Source: Termitidicoccus mucosus (lineage in GTDB: Bacteria > Verrucomicrobiota > Verrucomicrobiia > Opitutales > Opitutaceae). From it: a stretch of 64,000 nt of DNA. Below are positions 16,768 to 25,662 of the stretch, piece by piece (position 1 is the stretch's first letter; each line of letters starts with the position of its first letter). The notes below the pieces were generated by a model. The model was not told the DNA's origin. It saw only the letters and a list, made by a program, of their open reading frames with translations, and ran no database searches. The position numbers and the translations under genes are program-made. The DNA lies in assembly GCF_038725785.1 (NCBI RefSeq), contig NZ_CP109796.1, forward strand, positions 7,626,501-7,690,500, written 5' to 3'.

Positions 16768-18908
16768 GTCCCGCTCCGACCCAACGCCCAACTCCCGACC
16801 GCACTCCGATCGACCGCGGGATTGACCGGCTTCTGGAACTGGGCCGGACAACGAGCCCGCTGGAGCTTTTATCGGCCGCCGCATTTCGTCATCTTGCGAA
16901 GCAGGAAACCGAGACTGGAGTGGTCGAGGACTCACACGCAAGCGAAGCCCAGGTTGAGTTTCTCCTGAGCCTGCTGACGGCCCAGCCGTTCCCTGGTGAA
17001 GCCGCCGTCCGCACGCCAGTAGTTGCCGAGGAATGCCTCGGGCATCTGGACGCGATCTATCAAAGCGCATCCGTTTACTACAGTCTGACCAGTCGCTCGC
17101 GTGCGAATAACGCTGCGGAAGAGGAACTGATCGCGTCGCTCCGATTGGATACGCTGCATGTTCGCGGCGAAGGCTACCGTCATCATCTGGACTGGCTTTA
17201 CCGTGGGATTGCCGGACCCCACGATGCCACTCTGCGCTCCACCGTTGGCTTCGACTCCGGGCAGTTTGCGGATGCGATTGCGCACATCTCGGCGAGTGTT
17301 CAGGCGAATCTGGACCAAGCCAATCAAAGGAGGTTGGAAGCACGGAGCGCCTATTACGGCATAGCGGCACGCGAATTGGGACAGCCGCTAGAAAGCGACG
17401 CGGTGCGAGAACTTGCCTCTTCCGCGGAATTCAGCGCTCGCCATTCGGCGGAATTGGCGACGGCAATCGCGGCCTTCAACGGTTTGGATGCGCCGGCTGT
17501 CTTTGCGGTGACACCGCGCCATGCGGTAGACGAACTCATCTTCCGACGCATTGCCCTGAACTTTGGAGAAAACGCCGCGTTCATTGACGGCATTCCTCGT
17601 TGGCGCGGATGGCCCCTCAATCCGTCGCGCATACATGAACGTCCGCTCGTGGCGCATGCTGGACGGTATTACGCATTCCACCTTCCACTTCTGGGCCGGG
17701 GCGCTCTGAGCATCATTGAGGAAATACTCCGGACCGCGAACGGCGGATACTGGCAAAACAGTTTTCTGCGCCGACGTGATGATTGGGTGGAATCGACAGC
17801 GGTGGACCTGATTGCCGGGATACTGCCGGGATGCACGCCTTACAATAATCTATTCTATGATTGCGTTGTCGATGGCCAGCCCGTGCACACCGAGGTCGAC
17901 GGGTTGATCGTTTTCGATGACTGCCTGTTTATCGTCGAGGTGAAGGCGTCTGCGTTGGGGGATGATGCGCGACGCGGGGCGCCGAACGCCATCGCCGACG
18001 ACCTCCGCGATTCGCTCGACAATGCCTACACCCAAGCGCAGCGCTTGCTTACTTTGATCCGCTCGACCGACGAGGTGCGGTTCACGAACGAGCGCGGCGA
18101 TGAACAGCTACGCCTGCGATTCCGTGAATTCCGGCAGCATTTTCTGATCTCAGTGACCCGAGAGTCGATGGGCCACGCAGCGACCCGGCTGCAATTGACC
18201 CGCCGGCTGGGTTTCATTCAAGGCGCGGAATGGCCGTGGGCGGTATCGCTACTCGACCTGCGCATTATCAGCGAACTCGTCGGCCGGCCCTCGCTGTTTC
18301 TTCACTATCTGACCCGGCGCATTGCCGCCAATGACGATCCCGCGCTGGCCGCCCAGGACGAAATTGACCTCTTCGGCTACTTTCTCGCAGGTCAGTTGTT
18401 TTTCGACCCCTCTGAAAGACGTACGGCCACGATGGTCATGCCCGTCGGATTTGACGACGAAATCAACCGTTACTTCGAAGCCCAGACGCGAGGCGATCCA
18501 TTGCCGGCGAAGCCAAACATGCAGATTCCGCCACTATTCGACGCTTTCCTAGCGATGCTGGAGCAGGCACGGCCTCGCCATTTTACCACCGCCTGCCTGC
18601 AGCTGTTGAGCTACAACGGAGAGTTGTATGCTCAGGTCGATGCCAGCGTTCCCGACATCGAGGAGGCGTACCGCGTGCGCCGGGCCTGTCGTCAAGCGAC
18701 CGTCGGCAACCGCGATAATCCATCCTTCCCGCTGATCATTCTGGCGTGCTGCCAGCTCGATTCCATGCAGGAAATCCAAGCAAAGATGATGATCGCTACG
18801 AACAAGCGCCAACGTTCTCCCCATCATCATGCCACCGTCATTCTCTGGGAGCCCCCGCTTGCAGCAAACCGATGCCGAATAAGCCTCCTTCCTCCAGAGG
18901 ACCGCTGA
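16764..18908 (+). CDS. Large protein with PD-(D/E)xK nuclease core, last gene of the unit
   Basis: 714 residues; the ATG at 16764 overlaps the stop of the gene before it. The first 330 residues are helical and unrecognised. The middle contains a clear nuclease core: Glu377 and Asp379 in HTEVDGLIVFDD, then Glu392-Val-Lys394 in LFIVEVKAS, in the style of NERD-like or restriction-type PD-(D/E)xK domains, preceded by a helix with a conserved Glu (DDWVESTAVDLI). The C-terminal 300 residues are again helical. The last 25 residues (HHHATVILWEPP onward) may be changed sequence near the insertion element border 80 bp downstream. It is probably a DNA-acting effector of the same system. Confidence 0.65.
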   Translation: MSPAPTQRPTPDRTPIDRGIDRLLELGRTTSPLELLSAAAFRHLAKQETETGVVEDSHASEAQVEFLLSLLTAQPFPGEAAVRTPVVAEECLGHLDAIYQSASVYYSLTSRSRANNAAEEELIASLRLDTLHVRGEGYRHHLDWLYRGIAGPHDATLRSTVGFDSGQFADAIAHISASVQANLDQANQRRLEARSAYYGIAARELGQPLESDAVRELASSAEFSARHSAELATAIAAFNGLDAPAVFAVTPRHAVDELIFRRIALNFGENAAFIDGIPRWRGWPLNPSRIHERPLVAHAGRYYAFHLPLLGRGALSIIEEILRTANGGYWQNSFLRRRDDWVESTAVDLIAGILPGCTPYNNLFYDCVVDGQPVHTEVDGLIVFDDCLFIVEVKASALGDDARRGAPNAIADDLRDSLDNAYTQAQRLLTLIRSTDEVRFTNERGDEQLRLRFREFRQHFLISVTRESMGHAATRLQLTRRLGFIQGAEWPWAVSLLDLRIISELVGRPSLFLHYLTRRIAANDDPALAAQDEIDLFGYFLAGQLFFDPSERRTATMVMPVGFDDEINRYFEAQTRGDPLPAKPNMQIPPLFDAFLAMLEQARPRHFTTACLQLLSYNGELYAQVDASVPDIEEAYRVRRACRQATVGNRDNPSFPLIILACCQLDSMQEIQAKMMIATNKRQRSPHHHATVILWEPPLAANRCRISLLPPEDR

Positions 18909-19088
18909 TGCGCTATAGCGGCAGCATGGGCCGTCTTAGCCTCGTCCCGCTTTAACGGATAACCGAAGACAAGCCGGGCGGTTCGTAAGGTAAGCGTCCG
19001 GTCGGGTGCCTTATTGACAGCTAAATAAACGGGGGGAGCTTCGTAATGATGGCCACTACGAAGTGGACCGGTGTCGTAGAGGTGACCA

Positions 19089-19505
19089 CTACGAGGAGAA
19101 AGCAGAGGCAGGTTGCCAGCGGCGGGGCGTGATCGCCTCGAGGTCGTCCTGGTTGGTCATTGAGGGCAGGCGAGAGAGAACATCGCGCAGGTAGGCGGCT
19201 GGATCCTTGCCGTGGCGCAGGCAGGAAACGATGATCGAGTAGAGGATGGCGGCACGGCGACCGGCGTCGGGGTGACCGATGAACAGCCAGTTTTTCTTGC
19301 CCAGCGCGGTGGGGCGGATGGCGTTTTCAACTAGGTTGTTGTCGAGCCGGGTCTGGCCGTGTCCGACATGGCGGGACAGCGGAGCCCACTGCGCGAGCAG
19401 GTAGCCGCTGGCCGCGCCGAGTCCGGACTTGGGCCGCGAGCGCTCGCGCCAGCCCAGGGCTAGGGCGTGCAGCCAGCGCAGACTTCGCGCGAAGTGACGG
19501 GCGCG
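19089..19505 (-). pseudogene. IS66 transposase (TnpC) C-terminal fragment, minus strand
   Basis: The translation from about 19505 down to the stop at 19089 contains LRWLHALALGW, then GHGQTRLDNNLVENAIRPT with the DDE-type Asp/Asn/Glu block, GKKNWLFIGHPDAG and the IS66 C-terminal tail. The first two thirds of TnpC are missing. The open frame continues upstream only as the antisense of the plus-strand copy. Confidence 0.8.
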
Positions 19506-19544
19506 CAGGTTTGCGCGCCCGGTGGCATCGCGTCCGCGTCCGGC

Positions 19545-20045
19545 TGCGGCGTCGGCCGGCTCTACCGGCTGGAGCGCGATTGGGATCAGGCCGACGAGAA
19601 GGCCGGGGGGAACCGGGACCCGGCCGAACGCGCCCGGTGGCGGGCGAGGTATTACGAGCGGACGCTGCGCTGGCTGCACTCGCTGGCGCTGGCGTTGCGC
19701 TCGCGGCACCGGCCCAAGTCCGAACTTGGACAGGCCGCCGGTTACCTGCTGGGCCAATGGAGCGCCTTGTCCGGGCATGTCGGGCACGGCCAGACCCGGC
19801 TCGACAACAATCTGGTTGAAAACGCCATCCGCCCCACCGCGCTGGGCAAGAAAAACTGGCTGTTCATCGGTCACCCCGACGCCGGGCAACGCTCGGCCAT
19901 CCTCTACTCGCTGATCGTCTCGTGCCTGCGCCACGGCAAGGAACCGCTCGCCTACCTGCGCGACGTGCTCACCCGCCTGCCGTCCATGACCAACCAGAAC
20001 GACCTCGGCCCCCTGCTGCCCTCGCGCTGGCAACCCCGCGCGTAG
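19545..20045 (+). pseudogene. IS66 transposase (TnpC) C-terminal fragment, plus strand
   Basis: From about 19545 the frame reads GVGRLYRLERDWDQADEKAG, then the same GQTRLDNNLVENAIRPT and GKKNWLFIGHPDAG blocks as the minus-strand copy, and a tail PLLPSRWQPRA. It diverges from the opposite copy in many positions, so the pair came from two different IS66 elements rather than from a simple inversion duplication. Confidence 0.8.
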
Positions 20046-20150
20046 GCATCACTTCGTAGTAGCCACCAAGTTGGCGGTCAACTTGGTCACCACTATGACC
20101 ACGATGCACATCCGTAGTGGTGACTACTACGAGGCAACCTGCCTCAACCC

Positions 20151-20339
20151 AACGTCAAGGAGGCTTCCGGGACGACGCTTACGACCAAACGCACCAAGAC
20201 CGACGACGAGCTGCGCGGCCTGGTCTCTTCGCTCACGGAAAAGATCAAGGAGCACGACACGACCTGGTGGAAACGCCCGGCGGTGTTCGGCACCGTGGTG
20301 CTCCTGTGCGCCGTCGCCCTCAACATCCTCTTTTTCTAA
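20151..20339 (+). pseudogene. C-terminal remnant of a solute symporter (SSS-like)
   Basis: The frame ending with TAA at 20337 reads TKTDDELRGLVSSLTEKIKE, then WWKRPAVFGTVVLLCAVALN and ILFF. A charged helix followed by WWKRP and one last transmembrane helix is how sodium/solute symporters of this group commonly end. All preceding membrane helices are missing, and the first ten codons coincide with the right terminal repeat of the IS66 derivative, so the insertion removed the rest. The family assignment is by pattern only. Confidence 0.5.
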
Positions 20340-20360
20340 CCCTCAACCCAGCGTAAAACC

Positions 20361-20567
20361 ATGCAACTCGATGTCCGCCTTCCGATGGGTCTTCTCTTTC
20401 TGATTATGGGAGTGATCCTGCTCATCTACGGGTTTGTTTCCGACCCGGCGATCTACGCCGTGCACCACAATTACGGGTTGAACATCAACATCGCCTCCGG
20501 CCTCGTCTTCGGCGTGTTCGGCCTGGCCATGCTGCTGCTGGCAAAGCGCGCAAAAAACAAATCGTAG
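20361..20567 (+). CDS. Small two-helix membrane protein
   Basis: 68 residues with two transmembrane helices (about 9-26 and 43-60) joined by a short loop, ending in a basic tail (KRAKNKS). It lies 21 bp after the symporter remnant in the same direction. Small proteins of this kind are often the partner gene of a symporter, so it is probably an orphan of the damaged transport operon. Its own coding sequence looks intact. Confidence 0.65.
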   Translation: MQLDVRLPMGLLFLIMGVILLIYGFVSDPAIYAVHHNYGLNINIASGLVFGVFGLAMLLLAKRAKNKS

Positions 20568-20873
20568 CAAACAGGATGAATCAGCGTTTCCCCATTGAGT
20601 GGTGAGCAATGTTCCCATTGCGGACGGAGGAGTGGAGACATTGGGCTGCGCTTGTCCGCGCAACCGGCGGTTCGATATACGTGCTTAGAACTGTCCGGGT
20701 TCAGACGCACCGCAATGACTTTGTTGTATCCTATCCGATGTTTTACGATGTCGACCTCGCGTTTCGCGCTCCGTGGTTTTTCATTCTACAATACTCCATC
20801 ACCATGACCGCATTCGGCACTCTCCTGGGTCTCATGTTTGTGATTCTCATTATTATCAAAAAACACAACCCAA
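20568..20873. other. No clear gene; short hydrophobic frame only
   Basis: I see no convincing gene. A plus-strand frame from 20804 begins MTAFGTLLGLMFVILIIIKK, one membrane helix, and then runs into the IS256 relic. It may be the start of a small membrane-protein gene cut off by that insertion. Confidence 0.35.
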
Positions 20874-21069
20874 CCTACACCGTGCTCACCACCACCTTGT
20901 CCAGTTGGCTTCTGATCATGTTTTCGTTCACCCGGGGCATTCCGTCGGGCATGGCTTGGTCCTCTGCGGCTCCTTCGCCGCTTTCTTTGGTTTTTAAGAA
21001 TTTTGATTTATCGGGGTTATTTTCCCCTCACTCTTATGGCTTTAAAAATCTGCGTAACTTTTTAGACAT
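20874..21069 (-). mobile_element. Degenerate IS256-family end fragment
   Basis: The minus strand encodes DQAMPDGMPRVNENMIRSQL followed by DKVVVST, matching the N-terminal region of the IS256 transposase at 57.5-57.65 kb (SMPGGVIRVDESMVKSHLDKVVVST). The outer end AAAATCTGCGTAACTTTTTAGACAT corresponds to the terminal repeat of that element. Only about 195 bp of one end remains. The divergence is large enough that it is an older or different IS256 copy. Confidence 0.75.
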
Positions 21070-21149
21070 TATCTTTTCGTTCTCTACTTGATCAGACAAA
21101 ACCATATGTGAAATTGAAATGAAGATGAGGTTTATCCATCCGGATATCT

Positions 21150-22529
21150 TTAGTTTGGGATCGCGTTTTTTTGCTCCTTGATTTCTTGGATTTTTTCAGC
21201 GGTCAAAGGGTATTTCCAGATGCAGAGGAAGGCTAGGACGCCAAATAGCGGGGGAACGATCGCGAGGCTGATGCGCAGGTTTTGAATGGTTCCGGCATCC
21301 AGTTTGACTCCGGGCGCGATGCTATCGGCTCCGAAAAAGGTGAGCAGGGTGCCGGCCAGAGCCACGGCGAGCGTGGCTCCGAGTTTCCATATCCATTGAT
21401 AGACGGCACTGAAGACCGCCTCCCTCCTGGCTCCGGTCTGCAGTTCGTCCAGATCACAGATGTCGGCTATCATCGATGGGACCAGTGCCCACATGAGCAT
21501 GATTCCGGGCTGAAATATGATACGGGAAATTATCTGCAGATAGGGATGGTTCGGCGTTACGAGGAAGTACTGTGATCCTTTTCCAACGACTATCAGGCTG
21601 AGCGCGATGTAGGCGGCGTGTCGCTTGCCGACTTTGCTCGAAAGCCATCCTCCCAAGGGTAGCAGGAGCACTGTGGTGATGACCCCGACCGTCCCGCTGA
21701 TCCCCATAATAGTGGAGGCGGGGGCCCTGGCACCGTCGTACACGTGGTGGATGTTTACGTAGAGGAGCATCGGCTCCACCACGATCACACCGCCTGCGAA
21801 AAACAACACCGTGCAGCAGACCAGCAGGAAGGGGCGGTTGCGAAGGGTCATCTTCACGGCCGAGAGCAGATTGAGTTTTGCCTGGTTGCTTGTCTTCCGC
21901 CACTCCTTGATGAAGAGGGCGGAGAGCACTCCGCCGCCGAACATGATCCCCCCGACAATCAGCGTGACCGAGCGCACTCCTATCAACTCGTTTTTGTCGA
22001 AGTAGAAGCAAAGTTTATATGCCCATGAGATGGCGATCTGTGCGATAGTTGCGAATACCATCCTGGTGACCTGGAGCGAAGTTCGGTCGTTGTAGTCGTC
22101 GCTCATTTCCAGCCCGAGCGCGCTCCAAGGGATACTCCAGACCGTAAAGAAGAGGAAGAACACTATGGTCAACGACAGCAACCATGCGAACAATACGTGC
22201 TCGCTCCACCCCGGATTTGGCCGGAAGATCAGAGGCACAATCAGGCCGCAGCCGATGGCTCCTATGAGGATGTAGGGACGTCTCCTGCCGAACCGCGTGC
22301 GGGTGTTGTCCGAGATACTGCCCATGAGCGGGTCGGTGAACGCATCGATCATGCGCGGGAGGCTTTGTGCGAGGCCGACGAGACTGGCGCTTACGCCCAG
22401 CGAGATGGAGAAGATGGGAAAGGACAGTGAGTAGATGCAATTCACCAGGCTCTCGGTCATCCCGCCTGCTCCCCAGGCTAGTTTTTCGGCGAAGGTGGTC
22501 TTGTGACCTGAGTCATGTTTTTTTTTCAT
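21150..22529 (-). CDS. GPH-family sugar:cation symporter (MelB-like)
   Basis: 459 residues with about 12 transmembrane helices. It starts with the family pattern KLAWGAGGMTESLVN, then PRMIDAFTDPLMGSISDNTRTRFGRRRPYI (conserved Asp in helix 2 and the RxGRRRP loop), which identifies the glycoside-pentoside-hexuronide:cation symporters. These import mono- and disaccharides or glycosides with Na+ or H+ across the inner membrane. The gene lies 76 bp behind the large secreted protein gene (22606-25521) on the same strand and is probably co-transcribed with it. The substrate is unknown; the locus content suggests a product of rhamnose- or mannose-containing glycans. Confidence 0.9.
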   Translation of the reverse strand: MKKKHDSGHKTTFAEKLAWGAGGMTESLVNCIYSLSFPIFSISLGVSASLVGLAQSLPRMIDAFTDPLMGSISDNTRTRFGRRRPYILIGAIGCGLIVPLIFRPNPGWSEHVLFAWLLSLTIVFFLFFTVWSIPWSALGLEMSDDYNDRTSLQVTRMVFATIAQIAISWAYKLCFYFDKNELIGVRSVTLIVGGIMFGGGVLSALFIKEWRKTSNQAKLNLLSAVKMTLRNRPFLLVCCTVLFFAGGVIVVEPMLLYVNIHHVYDGARAPASTIMGISGTVGVITTVLLLPLGGWLSSKVGKRHAAYIALSLIVVGKGSQYFLVTPNHPYLQIISRIIFQPGIMLMWALVPSMIADICDLDELQTGARREAVFSAVYQWIWKLGATLAVALAGTLLTFFGADSIAPGVKLDAGTIQNLRISLAIVPPLFGVLAFLCIWKYPLTAEKIQEIKEQKNAIPN

Positions 22530-22605
22530 CTGGATGATGGCAGATTATACAGGGAGTTGTCAGTCGGGAAAAGGATTTGCGGAACAGCAGTGTTTCGTGC
22601 GTTTA

Positions 22606-25521
22606 TCAGTTGCGGGGGAGATCAGGGCTGTATGGAAATAGGCGAGCGCGTTGTTTTTTGAGCATTTTGATTTTTTCACGAACACCCGGAGTGTCGACGG
22701 TAAAAAAGAATTGTTCGGCGGAGATATTTGAAATTTTCAGCGAGAGCATCTTATCGGGGGAGGACGGCACTACGCATTCATTGCCTGAAAAAAAGGCATA
22801 TACCCGGTAGTCACCCGCTTCGCCGACAGGCACCTCGATGGTGACATCCACTCCGGGCAATAACAGAGGGTAGGGTCTTTGTGCCGGCTCAAAATCCTCG
22901 GCTTCTCTTCCGGGCATAAGATGGGGGCCGTAACCCGCCTTGAACCCGAGAATATCCAGTCCCGTCCAGATGTCGAGAACCTCGAAACCCGGGGCCGAGA
23001 AGCGATGGGCCATCACGGGTGAGGACGATGCCGTGATAGTGCGGGGGAGGTGGAGTCGTCTTGCGAGGATATCGACCACGGCGGCGCTTTGCCCGGCATC
23101 CATCCTTCTGGGACTGGTATGCAGATAATAGATACTGCTGCCCGAGGGAAGGTGTAGCCGGGAGAGCAGGGGACGGTCCCTGTCCCCCAGCAGGATTTCT
23201 GCATTGGGCAGGGCGGACCATGCACCGTTTTCCAGGGGGCGCACGGATTTCAACTCGGGGAAAAGGGCGTGATCAAAGTCATTCCTTTCTGACAGGTAGT
23301 CCGTATAGTGCTGCTCGGCGCTTGTGTAATTGACATTCTCCACTCCGGGGAGGAGTCGGGCGCGTCCGTCGTCGATGCTAAAGGGGACGTTTGAGTGTAG
23401 CATCAGTGATTTCCCCGGATTTTGCAGCCACTGTCGCAGGCGCTGCGCGTCTTCCTGCCGACCGTATGGCGGTGCGTAGAAAATGATGTCGGCCTCGGCC
23501 AGTATTTCCGACATGCCCGCTCTGTCCCATTGCATAAAAGGGACGTGCGCCTGCGCCAGCATCGGACCGAAGGAAGGCCCCTGGCTCAACCCCCAGATCC
23601 AGCTGCTTACGTAATAGCCGGGCGGACGGGTGGAAATGTTGAATACCCGAGTATTCGGTCTTCGGATATTTTCCTCCCTGGCAAAGACAAACCCAAGTGC
23701 CCCGGTCATCCAGGCGCTCCAGCGGTCGAAGAGAAAGTCTTTTTGGGGTGAGGCGGGAGGGAATGCCGTAATGGCTTTCCACATATCCGCCACCCATTCG
23801 TTATGATAGCTTCTCAGACCGCCGGCGGCCAGTTCAAACGCATACAGGTAGTTGATTTCCGGTGCGAGGTAGGGCTGTCCGTGCCCGGTCTGCCCGATTT
23901 CCATGATCAGACCAAATTTCCGTCCGGCAGTTTCCGCGGAGTGTATGTACATCGGGAGGTTGTGGTAGGCGCCCCGCAGTACTGCCGGTCCCCCGAAGTA
24001 CTCGATGTAGGGCAAGCCGGCATCCGCCAGCCGGACGAGAAATACATAATCTCCGCCATTGCCGAGATCCTCGGGGTTCAGGGTGTATCCATGCGTGCCA
24101 TTGTGAGCTTTCGCCCAACGTCCGAAACGCTGGGCTTGGAGCAGCCACTGATAGTGATAGAGCTGGATGTAGAGCCCCAGGTTGAGATGCTCCCTGTCGC
24201 CACCGTTGGCGGCTGTCTGCTCGGAGACGGGGGAATACTCATCCCAGTTTTTGAGTTCCAGGTCTGCGGGCTGCAGGCGGAAGCCGTGATAGTACTCATA
24301 ATAATCCCAAAAGTGGATCATGCCACCCCGGTTCAGTTTTCCCGGCAGACCGGGAAGAATATCCAATCCTTCATCCTTCCCGTCCAAGGCCTTCCGGTAG
24401 GCGGCTACCGAAGCATCGTCATAACCCCAGCGTCCGTTGCGATAGGGCCAGATCATGTCTACCTGTTTGAAATTATTGATGCCCAGGGATGCCGCATAGT
24501 CGATCTGGTCCCTGAGCCCTTCCTGTATTACCGGATGGGTGCCCATCACGGCATTGCTGAAGTTGTCCAGCACTTCTCCCCGCCCGTTGCACGGCATGGC
24601 GTCCACTGCGTGCAGGTACCCGGGGTCCATGCGTGCTTTTTGGAATTGGAAATACACACCTTCCGGCAGTTTTTTCAGTTCCTTATGGATGGAAAGCGGA
24701 GGAGTCCAGACCGGTGCTAGGATAAAATCCCAGTTGGGAAATTCATTTTTGACGAGCGTGGCGAGTATGGGGATTTGCTTTGCGGCGTTGGGATCGTGGA
24801 TATCGAAGCCGCCTAGGGCGAGCGTGTCGCGTACGGGCAGACTGCGCACCGGGTTTGTCTCGAGAGGTGTGCTCATGCCGGTTGTCAACAAGGGTATGTC
24901 CGTCGTGAGCAGGTCATATGGCTCCTGCTGTCCATGATATTGGATGTTGAGATCGGCAAGATAGGCAAAGGCATCCGTGCGGGGCCGGGATTCCAATACC
25001 AATTCAACACAGTTCAGACGCGAGGCAGGCTCCCCCGACATGGCGAGAGGCCAGGAAAAAGTCGTCCATTTGTACGCCTGCACGGGGGAGGGATCGAAGG
25101 AAAATTTTTCCTGCGTGCCGTCTTCGCGTCCGGCAACGATTGTCGCGCCTGCAAGGCAGCCGGGGTCTTCCACCCACACTTTCAGACTGATGCGCTTGGC
25201 ATGGAGTCCCACGTACGGAGGAATGATGGGCGAAAACGGAATCCTCATGTCGGTCGAGGCAAATGACAGGCGCAGGGGCTTCGCTTCTTCCTGGCTGCTT
25301 TTCAGGTGCAGCATGACAACCTTGGGAAGTCCGTCGAAGGATTCCAGCAAGGTAAAATCGATGCTATCGGAGGACAGTCGATAGCGTAGCAGAGCAGCCT
25401 CTTGAAACGTATCGCTGTGCGCATCTGCATGGACACGGGAGGCAACCGGTGGCGCGATATGCACGAGATATATGCAAAGCAGATACAGGACGGAGGTCTT
25501 TGTATTAGGAAAATAACTCAT
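22606..25521 (-). CDS. Large secreted protein, member 1 of a four-paralogue family (putative glycoside hydrolase)
   Basis: 971 residues from the ATG at 25521. The longer open frame is rejected because a strong terminator hairpin (25582-25617) lies in it and because MSYFPNTKTSVLYLLCIYLV starts a signal peptide. It lacks the N-terminal DNRLRE-type domain of member 2. The middle shares with the other three paralogues FWDYYEYYHGF, Glu507 in IEYFGGP and Glu541 in IMEIGQTGHGQPY. A C-terminal beta-rich domain ends in a motif (NISAEQFFFTVDTPGVREKI) not seen in the others. Probably exported and acting on glycans, but no known CAZy family is recognised. It is the most divergent member of the group. Confidence 0.7.
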   Translation of the reverse strand: MSYFPNTKTSVLYLLCIYLVHIAPPVASRVHADAHSDTFQEAALLRYRLSSDSIDFTLLESFDGLPKVVMLHLKSSQEEAKPLRLSFASTDMRIPFSPIIPPYVGLHAKRISLKVWVEDPGCLAGATIVAGREDGTQEKFSFDPSPVQAYKWTTFSWPLAMSGEPASRLNCVELVLESRPRTDAFAYLADLNIQYHGQQEPYDLLTTDIPLLTTGMSTPLETNPVRSLPVRDTLALGGFDIHDPNAAKQIPILATLVKNEFPNWDFILAPVWTPPLSIHKELKKLPEGVYFQFQKARMDPGYLHAVDAMPCNGRGEVLDNFSNAVMGTHPVIQEGLRDQIDYAASLGINNFKQVDMIWPYRNGRWGYDDASVAAYRKALDGKDEGLDILPGLPGKLNRGGMIHFWDYYEYYHGFRLQPADLELKNWDEYSPVSEQTAANGGDREHLNLGLYIQLYHYQWLLQAQRFGRWAKAHNGTHGYTLNPEDLGNGGDYVFLVRLADAGLPYIEYFGGPAVLRGAYHNLPMYIHSAETAGRKFGLIMEIGQTGHGQPYLAPEINYLYAFELAAGGLRSYHNEWVADMWKAITAFPPASPQKDFLFDRWSAWMTGALGFVFAREENIRRPNTRVFNISTRPPGYYVSSWIWGLSQGPSFGPMLAQAHVPFMQWDRAGMSEILAEADIIFYAPPYGRQEDAQRLRQWLQNPGKSLMLHSNVPFSIDDGRARLLPGVENVNYTSAEQHYTDYLSERNDFDHALFPELKSVRPLENGAWSALPNAEILLGDRDRPLLSRLHLPSGSSIYYLHTSPRRMDAGQSAAVVDILARRLHLPRTITASSSPVMAHRFSAPGFEVLDIWTGLDILGFKAGYGPHLMPGREAEDFEPAQRPYPLLLPGVDVTIEVPVGEAGDYRVYAFFSGNECVVPSSPDKMLSLKISNISAEQFFFTVDTPGVREKIKMLKKQRARLFPYSPDLPRN

Positions 25522-25581
25522 CGAAAACTCATATGTGAGCAGCTGAGCATACCGTCTTGGGGAGCAGCGGTACCTTGGCAA

Positions 25582-25617
25582 AAACGCATGGACAGGAGCC
25601 TCCCTGTCCATGCGTTT
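25582..25617 (-). terminator. Rho-independent terminator after the 1752-residue gene
   Basis: A perfect 15-bp stem (AAACGCATGGACAGG / CCTGTCCATGCGTTT) with a six-base loop, followed on the minus strand by a run of T (GCGTTTTTGCC). It ends the transcription unit of the large gene at 25663-30921 and separates it from the next gene. Confidence 0.85.
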
Positions 25618-25662
25618 GTTTGCAAGGCATGGTGAAAGAGTATTTCACTCAGGTTCCGTTTC

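Larger units (their letters stand above)
18990..20182. mobile_element. Rearranged IS66 derivative with two transposase 3' halves
   Basis: The left end GTAAGCGTCCGGTCGGGTGC at 18990 and the right end (20154-20182, reverse complement GTAAGCGTCGTCCC...) form an imperfect 29-bp terminal inverted repeat, about 21 of 29 matching. IS66 ends typically begin GTAAGCG. Inside are two copies of the tnpC 3' half, one on each strand with C-termini facing out (see the two pseudogenes), and no tnpA or tnpB. Flanking octamers (TTCGTAAG left, GACCAAAC right) do not match, so there is no target-site duplication. It cannot move by itself but could be mobilised by an intact IS66. Confidence 0.7.

Noticed and set aside
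19089-20033. Single 314-residue minus-strand gene across the IS66 unit
   Set aside because: Only its C-terminal 140 residues are transposase; the N-terminal part is the antisense of the opposite tnpC fragment.
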